From: Lactobacillaceae bacterium
GTDB taxonomy: Bacteria > Bacillota > Bacilli > Lactobacillales > Lactobacillaceae
Assembly (NCBI GenBank): GCA_902834055.1
Contig: CADFHB010000005.1
Span: 1-52,090 of the forward strand
Length of the DNA: 52,090 nt
Direction of reading: 5' to 3'
A program made the translations under genes and the position numbers. The notes beneath the pieces are model-generated. The model was not told where the DNA came from and did not search any database. It worked only from the letters and a program-made list of their open reading frames with translations. Positions 33,406 to 41,316 of the stretch are shown in pieces (position 1 is the first letter of the stretch; the number at the start of each line of letters is the position of its first letter).

Positions 33406-34398
33406 CTAGAGCCGTGCAGCCAGCTTACTGTTTATCAGCCGGGCAAGCCGGTCCGTGAGCATGAAACCGACCACGATGAAAATAAGGGCGAGCCAGCCCT
33501 GGACGGAAAGCATTGCGGTGTAGACTAATCCGTTTGAGGTAAAGGTTCCCTTAGAAAGACCGGCACCAAGGCCCATCAAGAGGCCACCGCCGAGTGCGCG
33601 AATTAAGGTTATAAGACTAACTGCCCGCCAACGAAACTGCCGCTGGCAAAGTGAGGACAGTAGTGAGCCAACAATGATACTGGCAGTGAAGTACATTCCC
33701 CAGCTAACGCTGATCCCGGCGCCCCGGCCCTTAATGAAACCATACCAGGTAAGGAGGGGATTGACCACGGCAAAGCTACCAAAACCTCCTGCTAACGAAT
33801 TTGCCAGGAAGGCTAGTCCGGCAAGGAGGCCAATACCAACCGCCACAGCAAGGAACCAGTAGGCTGACCGGCTAACTGACCGGGTCTTAAAGTACCAAGT
33901 CAGTCCAGCCCCGGTGATAACTAGGAGGACCAGGAGTGAGACCGGGAAAGCGTAGTGGGTAGCTTGTAGCCAGGTATCGCTAACCAGGTTGTTGCCGGTT
34001 AAAGCATCAAGGCTCTTGCTAAAGAGGCCCCGATTGTAGAAGACGAGGGTCAAGATAAAGGTAACTAGCGTGAGCAAGGCGTTGCCATCCAGGGCCCCAA
34101 GGTCAACTAAACAGTCAATCATGCAACCGGCACTGAGCTGCATTCCACAACCGAAGATGAGGCTGCCGCAGATGACTGCAGATGGCGAGTAGTCGGGATT
34201 GTCGGGTAACGTTACGACATTAACACTGACGAGCCCCCAAAGGACCAGACTTGCGATGAGGATAATGACCAGGATGTTTAGCCACCCAGCCGATTGCTGA
34301 CTGGTTAGACCGGGCCGGAGTTCATGTGCAAAGTTGAACTGGCTTTGACGGAGGAGAAAGCCAAGCACAAAACCGAAGATAATGCCTGTTTGGATCAT
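33406..34398 (-). CDS. YeeE/YedE-family sulfur (thiosulfate) transporter
   Basis: A 330-residue protein with about nine to ten membrane segments, started at the ATG at 34398 (TAGGTGG just upstream); a GTG three codons earlier is less likely. The duplicated family motif is visible as 'FGFVLGFLLRQSQFNFA' near the start, 'SLIFGCGMQLSAGCMIDCL' (near 100) and 'GGLLMGLGAGLSKGTFTSNGL' (near 280). In YeeE (TsuA) conserved cysteines relay thiosulfate through the pore; here Cys residues occur in the 'GCGMQLSAGCMIDC' repeat, but the second repeat lacks one ('GLSKGTF'). It is divergent from a secreted rhodanese. Confidence 0.82.
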   Translation of the reverse strand: MIQTGIIFGFVLGFLLRQSQFNFAHELRPGLTSQQSAGWLNILVIILIASLVLWGLVSVNVVTLPDNPDYSPSAVICGSLIFGCGMQLSAGCMIDCLVDLGALDGNALLTLVTFILTLVFYNRGLFSKSLDALTGNNLVSDTWLQATHYAFPVSLLVLLVITGAGLTWYFKTRSVSRSAYWFLAVAVGIGLLAGLAFLANSLAGGFGSFAVVNPLLTWYGFIKGRGAGISVSWGMYFTASIIVGSLLSSLCQRQFRWRAVSLITLIRALGGGLLMGLGAGLSKGTFTSNGLVYTAMLSVQGWLALIFIVVGFMLTDRLARLINSKLAARL

Positions 34399-34443
34399 AA
34401 TAACCACCTAATTTTAAAAGAATTTGTTAAACCAAATTAATTA

Positions 34444-34472
34444 TTGCACAGATACCCGGTTGGTGGTATGAT
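34444..34472 (+). promoter_or_regulatory. Promoter of the rhodanese gene
   Basis: TTGCAC (34444-34449), 17 bases, TATGAT (34467-34472). CCGGTTG occurs twice nearby (34457 and 34478), 21 bases apart, a possible regulatory repeat. Confidence 0.65.
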
Positions 34473-34534
34473 AAATCCGGTTGAAAGAGCTTACATACTA
34501 GTGCAGATTAGCTAATTGAGGAGGAGTTTCACTT

Positions 34535-35578
34535 ATGACTAAATTTCTTAAATGGGTGGGGGTCGTACTGGGTGGCCTATTGATGGGCTTCCTGTTTACT
34601 AATGGCACTACCCACGCAGCCAGTCAAGAAAGTCATTTTGTTAAAGAAGACCAACAGATTACGGATAATACATATTACATCACTGCTAAGCAGGCTCAGC
34701 AGTTGAAGAAGCAAAACCCGAATACCGTTGTTTTGGCGGTTGCCTATGGTAAGGTGCCGGGCTTTGCGAAGGGCCACATCCCTGGTGCGGTTCAGATGAG
34801 TACCAACGAAGTGGAAAGCCAGGCTAACCACTGGAACATTCTAGATGCCAGCCAGTTACGGAAGAACTTCTTGAAGAAGGGGGTTACCGCTAACACACCG
34901 ATCATTGTTTATTCCCCAGATATTTCGGCTGCTTCCCGGGTGGCTTTTGCGGCCTACTGGTTAGGGGTTAAGGATGTTAAGATCATTGATGGTGGACAGC
35001 AGGCATGGAAGAAGGCCGGCTTACCGCTACAAAAGAAGAGTGTTAAGGCACAAAAACAGACTGACTTTGGTAGTAACACCGTTGCCCACCCAGAAGCGTT
35101 GATTAAGACGCCAGCGGAATTGGTTCAAGCGGAAAAGAAGAATCCCGACCTGAAGCTGGTAAGTACCCGTTCCTGGAAGGAATACATTGGTGATATTAGT
35201 GGTTACTCCTACATTAAGGAAACAGGTGAACCTAAGGGGGCCATCTACGGCCGAGTAAGTAAGAGTAGCAGTGATGTTGCCTACTTGACTAACGCTGACG
35301 GGACTGTTAAGAACCCCCAGGCAGAACTGGCATACTGGAAGAAGAAGGGGATCACGCCAGATCAAGAAGTGGTCTTCTACTGTGGGACCGGTTGGCGTGC
35401 TTGTGTACCGTTCTTCATCGCTAAGGAAGAGGGCTTTAAGAACGTCCAAATTTACGATGGTGGTTGGTATGACTGGAATATGAGCCACAAGAAGGATCCA
35501 AAGAAGTACCAAGTTCAAAAGGGCGCACCAGGTTCCAAGAACTTTAAGATTGAAAAGACCGTTTCCGTAGAACGTTAA
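34535..35578 (+). CDS. Secreted two-domain rhodanese (sulfurtransferase, YnjE-like)
   Basis: A 347-residue exported protein. The signal peptide covers about residues 1-29 ('GVVLGGLLMGFLFTNGTTHAAS'). Rhodanese domain 1 (about 45-165) has 'GHIPGAVQMSTNEVE' and 'IIDGGQQAWKKAGLP', but its loop 'YSPDISAASR' has no Cys, so it is structural. Domain 2 (about 185-325) has the active loop 'FYCGTGWRACVPFF' with catalytic Cys. An exported tandem rhodanese with a CGTGWR loop recalls E. coli YnjE, whose gene follows ynjBCD. It would transfer sulfane sulfur outside the membrane and is divergent from the YeeE/YedE transporter. GAGGAGG precedes the ATG. Confidence 0.88.
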   Translation: MTKFLKWVGVVLGGLLMGFLFTNGTTHAASQESHFVKEDQQITDNTYYITAKQAQQLKKQNPNTVVLAVAYGKVPGFAKGHIPGAVQMSTNEVESQANHWNILDASQLRKNFLKKGVTANTPIIVYSPDISAASRVAFAAYWLGVKDVKIIDGGQQAWKKAGLPLQKKSVKAQKQTDFGSNTVAHPEALIKTPAELVQAEKKNPDLKLVSTRSWKEYIGDISGYSYIKETGEPKGAIYGRVSKSSSDVAYLTNADGTVKNPQAELAYWKKKGITPDQEVVFYCGTGWRACVPFFIAKEEGFKNVQIYDGGWYDWNMSHKKDPKKYQVQKGAPGSKNFKIEKTVSVER

Positions 35579-35619
35579 TTTAATTGTTTGGCGAGTGGTA
35601 GGCGGTTCAAGTTAAAATA

Positions 35620-35678
35620 GTATGCAAACAGGCTTCCAATACTCGGTATGACCCGAGCGTTGGAAGCCTGTTTGCATT
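35620..35678. terminator. Bidirectional terminator
   Basis: ATGCAAACAGGCTTCCAA (35621-35638) pairs perfectly with TTGGAAGCCTGTTTGCAT (35660-35677). It lies between the convergent rhodanese and TetR genes. Confidence 0.85.
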
Positions 35679-36264
35679 AGTTGGGCTCAATTCCAAGCAC
35701 CCGCATATGGCCGTCGAGGGCGAGCCTGATCAAGGTGTGGACGAGGTTACGGGCGCTCATGTGGTGTGCCGGTCCTTCATGGAGCCACCAGGCGAGGACG
35801 CTAATAAAGATGGCGAGGATATAAGTGATCACCAAATCGGAGGGGATCGTGCTCTTTTTATCAATGCCAAACTCTTTTAAGATCCCCATGAGGTTGGTGT
35901 TAAGAATCGGGGTTAGTTGATTTTGGAGGACGCGGGAGGGGGTGCCGTCAATGATTAACAAGAGGAGATCCCGGTTTTCAAAGCAGTTTTCAAGTACCTC
36001 AGTCAGGGTATCCTCAAGTTTAGAGAACATGACTTGGCGGTTCAAAAAAAGGAGGGGGTTGCGGAGGGGGGTGAAGAGGCCGATTGCCTGGTTGAAGATC
36101 TGGTCATAGAGGTCCTGCTTGTCGTGGTAGTAGGCATAAAAAGTGGCCCGGTTTACCATCGCTTTATTGGCAATTTCTTGAATGGTAATCGCGTCAATAC
36201 TCTTTTCCTTAGTTAGGGCGATAAAGGCCTTGATAATGTTTTGTTTGGTCCGTCGTACCCGCAT
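35677..36264 (-). CDS. TetR/AcrR-family regulator
   Basis: A 195-residue regulator. Residues 1-55 form the helix-turn-helix: 'TKQNIIKAFIALTKEKSIDAITIQEIANKAMVNRATFYAYYHDKQDLYDQIF'-type pattern with recognition helix 'VNRATFYAYY'. The C-terminal part is ligand-binding and of the TetR_C_7 kind seen in DhaS-like proteins. It is divergent from the fused dehydratase gene with 177 bases between and probably controls it. The ATG has no good ribosome site at proper distance; a 22-codon ORF in another frame (36277-36209) with AAAGGAG upstream overlaps its start. Confidence 0.88.
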   Translation of the reverse strand: MRVRRTKQNIIKAFIALTKEKSIDAITIQEIANKAMVNRATFYAYYHDKQDLYDQIFNQAIGLFTPLRNPLLFLNRQVMFSKLEDTLTEVLENCFENRDLLLLIIDGTPSRVLQNQLTPILNTNLMGILKEFGIDKKSTIPSDLVITYILAIFISVLAWWLHEGPAHHMSARNLVHTLIRLALDGHMRVLGIEPN

Positions 36265-36330
36265 GTCTTCCTGTCATAGTTGTACCGCTCCTTTTAAAAG
36301 CAATCCGACAGAATGTTGGAATTTGTTGCC

Positions 36331-36402
36331 TAACAAACACACCCAATCAATTTGCTGATTGAACGTTAGTTGTTTTGTTATCAAGATATAATTAACTATT
36401 AT
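36331..36402 (+). promoter_or_regulatory. Promoter and nested operator dyads of the dehydratase gene
   Basis: TTGTTA (36375-36380), 16 bases, TATTAT (36397-36402) form the promoter. Upstream and partly overlapping are two nested dyads: TAACAAA (36331-36337) with TTTGTTA (36374-36380), and CAATCA (36344-36349) with TGATTG (36356-36361). They are good candidates for the TetR regulator's site. Confidence 0.6.
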
Positions 36403-36441
36403 TATACAAACTGTTGGAAAAGTAAGGGGAGGATTTTTACG

Positions 36442-39400
36442 ATGGCAGAGAGACTCTTTGGTGGAATTGATGTCGGGTCAACCACGGTTAAGCTGGTGGT
36501 GATGAATAGTGCTCACCAGACCCTTTTCTCTCGCTATGAACGTCACTATGCAGATGTTAAAGCAGCGAGTGAGCGGGTAATCAAGGAAGCAATTGCTGAA
36601 CTGGGTGGCGATACCCCGATTGCCTTTACGATTACGGAATCCGGTGGGATCGGCCTAGCCAACCTCTTGCAATTAAAGTTTATCCAGGAAGTAATTGCCT
36701 GCACGAAGACCGTCGAACAGCTAATTCCCGAAACGGACGTGGCCATTGAGCTGGGGGGTGAGGATGCCAAAATCACCTTCTTTGGCGACTCTTTGGAACA
36801 GCGGATGAACGGGAGTTGTGCCGGTGGGACCGGAGCCTTTATTGACCAGATGGCGGTCCTCTTGGATACCGATGCCGATGGGCTGAACAAGTTGGCTCGG
36901 CACGCGGAAAAAATTTACCCGATTGCCAGTCGGTGCGGGGTCTTTGCCAAGACTGATGTCCAACCACTGATCAATGACGGGGCCCGGAAGGAAGATATTG
37001 CGGCCAGTATCTTTCAAGCCGTGGTCAACCAGACGATTTCCGGTCTGGCTGCTGGGCATAAGATTAGTGGGCACGTTGCCTTTTTGGGTGGGCCCCTCTA
37101 CTTCATGGACCAACTCTGCCACCGTTTTATCGAAACCCTCCACCTGACCGACGATGAAGTTATCTTCCCAGAGAACCCACAACTCTTCGTGGCCCAGGGG
37201 GCAGCCCTTTACGCTAATGACCAGCCAACCTTGTCGTTAGACATCTTGTTGGACCGGTTGGAGCACGGTGATTCCGCCGTCCTGGCACCATCACACGCCC
37301 TCGACCCGCTCTTCAATAACGACGACGAGCTGGCGGCCTTCCGTCAGCGGCACGCCAAGGACCGAGTTGAGGCTGGGGACCTGGCAAACTACCACGGGAC
37401 GGCCTTCTTGGGGATTGACGCTGGTTCGACAACCACCAAGATTGTCCTGATGTCGGCTGACCACAAACTCCTGTTTACTGAATACGACAACAACGACGGG
37501 GACCCATTAGAGAAGACCAAGCAGATGCTTAAGGACCTGAACCTGAAGATGCCGGCTGATGTGAAAATCGGTAAGGCCTGTGTCACCGGGTATGGTGAGC
37601 ACTTGATCAAGAACGCCCTCAACGTTGACCTTGGCGAAGTGGAAACGGTGGTCCACTACCAGGCGGCCCACTACTTCCAGCCCGACGTTGACTTCATCCT
37701 GGACATTGGGGGCCAGGATATGAAGGCAATGACGGTTAAGAACGGGGCCTTAGCCGATATCAAATTAAACGAAGCCTGCTCATCTGGTTGTGTGTCCTTT
37801 CTGGAAACCTTCGCTACCGGGCTGAAGTACAACATCCGAGACTTTGCCCAAGCCGCCTTGCTGGCCAAGCACCCGGCCGACCTGGGCTCCCGGTGCACGG
37901 TCTTCATGAACTCCAAGGTTAAGCAGGTCCAAAAGGAAGGAGCCACGATCGGCGACATTTCCGCCGGTCTGTCATTCTCTATCATCAAGAATGCCCTCTT
38001 CAAGGTAATTAAGATGCGGAGTGCTGACGAGCTGGGTGACCACATCGTTTGCCAAGGGGGAACCTTCTATAACGATGCCGTCCTGCGGGCCTTTGAAAAG
38101 ATCGCGGGTGTTGACGTGATTCGGCCAAACATTGCCGGCCTGATGGGGGCCTATGGTGCGGCCCTGATTGCCGAACATAACTACCAGGCGGGTGACCGGA
38201 CCAGCCTCCTTTCCGTCAGGGAGATGGAAAACCTGACCTTTGAGGAGGAATACATGCACTGTGGTGGCTGTGCTAATAACTGTGAGCTGACTTTGACCAT
38301 CTTCAATGATGGCCGGAAGTTTGTTACTGGTAACCGCTGTGAACGGGGTGAGGCCCGGGCCCTCCGCCTGCATGGCCAGCGTCCCCGGAATAATGGGAAG
38401 GTCAACCTGGTTGAACGGAAGTACAAGGAGCTCTTCAAGTACCGACCGCTCCGCAGTAAGTTAGCTACGCACGGGACAATCGGCCTGCCCCGGGTCTTGA
38501 ACATGTACGAAGACTACCCCACTGTGGGCGACTTTCTTCAAGCAGCTGGGCTTCCGGACGATCTTGTCACCCAAGGGGAGCAAGAAGCAGTACGAAAAAG
38601 GGATGGAAACGATCCCGTCCGACACGGTCTGTTACCCGGCCAAGAACGTCCACGGCCACATCATGGCTTTGATTGCCAACCGTCACGTCGACCGGATCTT
38701 CTACCCGGCAATCGTCTACGAACTGCAGGAGAAGAAGGCTGCTAACAACCACTATAACTGTCCAATCGTCCAGTCCTACCCCGAAGTAATCCGGAACAAT
38801 GTCGACGAAATCCGGAGCGGCCAGGTCGACTTCCGGGACCCGTTCCTGAACCTGGCGGACCACCAGTCAACGGCGGAAAACCTCTACGAATGTTTCAAGG
38901 ACTTGGGGGTAACAAAGCAGGAGGTCCGTGATGCCCTTGCGGCTGGCTACCAGGAACTGGACAACTTCCACCAGAAGGTCCACAACTGGGGTGAAGACAC
39001 CCTGATGATGTTGAAACAGAAGGGTGAACACGGGGTGGTCCTTGCCGGGCGGCCTTACCACCTCGACCCGATGATCAACCACGGGATTTCCCAGATGATC
39101 ACGGCGGCTGGTTTTCACGTCCTAACGGAAGACTCGATTGCCCACCTAGGCGATGTCAAGGGCCTCCGGGTAGTTAACCAATGGTCCTACCACTCCCGCC
39201 TGTATGCGGCGGCCCGGATTGCGGCCAAGACGCCGGAGCTGGAATTCGTTCAGCTCAACTCCTTCGGCTGCGGCCTGGATGCCATTGATACCGACCAAGT
39301 TGAAGAGATCATGAACCAGTACAACCGCCTCTACACTTGCTTGAAGATTGATGAGGGGGATAACCTTGGCGCCATCCGGATCCGGATTCGGTCACTGAAG

Positions 39401-40725
39401 GCGGCAATCAAGGAGCGGACGGAAAAGGAGATTCATCCGGAAAAGCTCTACGATAACCCAACGCCGGTCAAATTCACCAAGGAAATGAAGAAGGAGAAGT
39501 ACACCCTCCTGTTGCCGATGCTGTCGCCAATCCACCAGCATAACCTGGTTGACGTGGCCCTCCAGGCATCGGGTTACAACATCGTTAACCTGCCAATCAA
39601 GGACCGCCGTTCCGTCGATGTCGGGACCCGGTACGTGAATAACGATGCCTGCTACCCGGCGATCATTTCAATTGGGCAGATGGTCGAAGCACTGCAGAGT
39701 GGTAAGTACGACTTGAACCATACCGCCGTGATGATGAGCCAGACCGGTGGGGGCTGCCGGGCCACTAACTACGTGCCATTGATCCGTAAGGCCTTGAAGG
39801 ATGCCGGCTTCTCGCAGGTGCCGGTGGTTTCCATTTCGCTGGGGAACCAGGGGGGTGAATCGACCCCCGGCTTACCTTTACCCTGCCGTTGATCAAGCGG
39901 GCTTCGATCGCCTTTTTGTACGGGGACCTCTTCGAACGACTGGTCTACCATACCCGGCCGTATGAGGTGGAGAAGGGGGCGACGAATGCCCTCTATGCCG
40001 ACTGGCTCGACCGGGTCCGGCCCAACGTGGAGAACGAGAGCTTTAAGGAATTTAAGCGCAACGTTCACGCAATTGTGCACGACTTTGACACCCTGCCAGT
40101 GCGGGACGTTGTTAAGCCCAAGGTCGGCGTGGTTGGTGAAATCCTGGTCAAGTACTCGCCAATTGCGAACAACGACATTGTGGGGACCCTGGAAAAGGAA
40201 GGGGCCGAAGCAGTGGTTCCGGATATTGTGGGCTTCATGAACTACTCCCTGTACAACCAGGTTTACCGTCACCAACACCTTGGTGCCAAGAAGAGTTCCC
40301 AGCTCTTCGCGGCTGTCTTGTTGAAGCTGATTCGTCAGGCCGAGAAGCCAATGGATGCGGCTTTGCGGGCTTCAAAACACTTTAACGGGATTACCCCGTG
40401 GGATGAAGTGATGGCCGGTGCTAAACCGGTCCTCTCCCTGGGGAACATGACTGGTGAAGGGTGGCTTTTGCCAGGTGAAATGGTCGAACTCCTCCGATCC
40501 GGCGTTAATAACATCGTCTGCATGCAGCCGTTTGGGTGCTTACCAAACCACATTGTTGATAAGGGGATGCTAAAGGAACTGCGCCGTGAATACAAGGGTG
40601 CCAACCTGATGCCAATTGACCATGATCCGGGTGCTTCGGTGGTTAACCAACTTAACCGGATCCGGCTAATGATGGCCACCGCTAAGAAGAAAGTGGCCGC
40701 TAAAGAAGCAGTAACCAGTGAATAA
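36442..40725 (+). pseudogene. Giant fused 2-hydroxyacyl-CoA dehydratase/activase, interrupted by two compensating frameshifts
   Basis: Read through two indels, this is one 1427-codon gene. Residues about 1-310 and 325-600 are two BadF/BcrA/HgdC activase domains: 'GGIDVGSTTVKLVVM', 'GSCAGGTGAFIDQMA', then 'LGIDAGSTTTKIVLM', 'EACSSGCVSFLETFA'. 'CGGCANNCELT' follows, and the C-terminal half resembles HgdB-type dehydratase with 'DTVCYPAKNVHGHI', 'GCGLDAIDTDQV', 'NNDACYPAIISIGQM' and 'GGGCRATNYVPLIRKAL'. The first lesion is an extra G at 38548-38550 (removal gives 'FLQAAGFRTILSPKGSKKQYE'-type continuity). The second is a missing T at 39871-39873 (addition gives 'TPGFTFTLPLIKRAS'). The net shift is zero. 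Homologues are radical Fe-S enzymes; the substrate in lactobacilli is not known. GGGGAGG precedes the ATG. Confidence 0.82.
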
Positions 40726-40765
40726 ATGCTCGGTAAGCTGAGTAGCGCTGGGCTAGTGGGCTTAC

Positions 40766-40836
40766 CACAGTACACAAAGGGACGCTAGTGTTCGGATTTT
40801 TCTGAATACTAGCGTCCCTTTGTGCTTTCTAAAGAC
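40766..40836. repeat. Intergenic foldback repeat, copy E
   Basis: 'CACAGTACACAAAGG' opens the stem ACACAAAGGGACGCTAGT (40772-40789), which pairs with ACTAGCGTCCCTTTGTG (40808-40824); the loop holds TTCGGATTTTTCTGAA. 'CTTTCTAAAGACTAG' follows, as in copies A and B. It lies between the dehydratase and the convergent YolD gene. Confidence 0.82.
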
Positions 40837-40875
40837 TAGTTTGTCCTATGCTGCAGTATTTGTAGGAGACAAAGG

Positions 40876-41316
40876 TTACATTTCTTCTTTTAACCTGATA
40901 TCCTTCAAATTCCGGATCACCACCGACTTACCATCCCGGAACCGGAGCCGCTGCTGGCGCCAGTCGACGTTAACCAGTTGACCGGCATAATGCTCGTAAA
41001 AGCCAGTTTGGCCGTCAAAGTAGGTGACGATAACGGTGGGCCAGGGCCGAACCTTACTCAATTGCTTGATCTCCTTGATAAGGGCCAGCAACTCTTCACG
41101 ACTGAGGTAGTCCTTATTGTGGTAGCGTTTGGCCGTCTGGTCCAACAGTTCCTTGTAACCAGTCAAAGCGGCAAACGGAGCGAACTGGCCGGCCCGGTCA
41201 ATCTGAGGCATCGGCAGGTGGGCCCTTGAAGCGTGGCGGGGGTCGTTCATGATGTCCTTATAACGAGAGGTATCATTGAACTGCTTTTTCTCGGCTTCCC
41301 ATTGCTTATTGTCCAT
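40876..41316 (-). CDS. YolD-like protein
   Basis: A 146-residue protein of the YolD family. 'DRAGQFAPFAALTGYKELLDQTAKR' is the hallmark N-terminal block, followed by a beta-rich domain ('VIVTYFDGQTGFYEHYAGQLVNVDWRQQRLRF'). YolD proteins are encoded next to UvrX/ImpB-type Y-family polymerases in Firmicutes and may act like UmuD. Its ATG overlaps the polymerase stop by one base, so the two are cotranscribed and translationally coupled. Confidence 0.88.
   Translation of the reverse strand: MDNKQWEAEKKQFNDTSRYKDIMNDPRHASRAHLPMPQIDRAGQFAPFAALTGYKELLDQTAKRYHNKDYLSREELLALIKEIKQLSKVRPWPTVIVTYFDGQTGFYEHYAGQLVNVDWRQQRLRFRDGKSVVIRNLKDIRLKEEM

Noticed and set aside
36370..36441. Upstream start for the dehydratase gene
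   Set aside because: The 24 codons before 36442 run through the promoter and the ribosome site GGGGAGG; MAERLFGGIDVGSTT is the normal activase N-terminus.
38564..39892. A separate 'dehydratase' gene of 442 codons between two other ORFs
   Set aside because: It has no ribosome-binding site at its first codon (TTG 38564), lies in the middle of a continuous conserved protein, and one-base corrections on both sides join it to its neighbours. It is a piece of the 36442-40725 gene.
39889..40725. A separate 278-codon gene at the end of the dehydratase region
   Set aside because: Its first residues 'IKRASIAFLYGDLFER' continue the HgdB-like domain directly; the apparent start follows a one-base deletion at 39871-39873.
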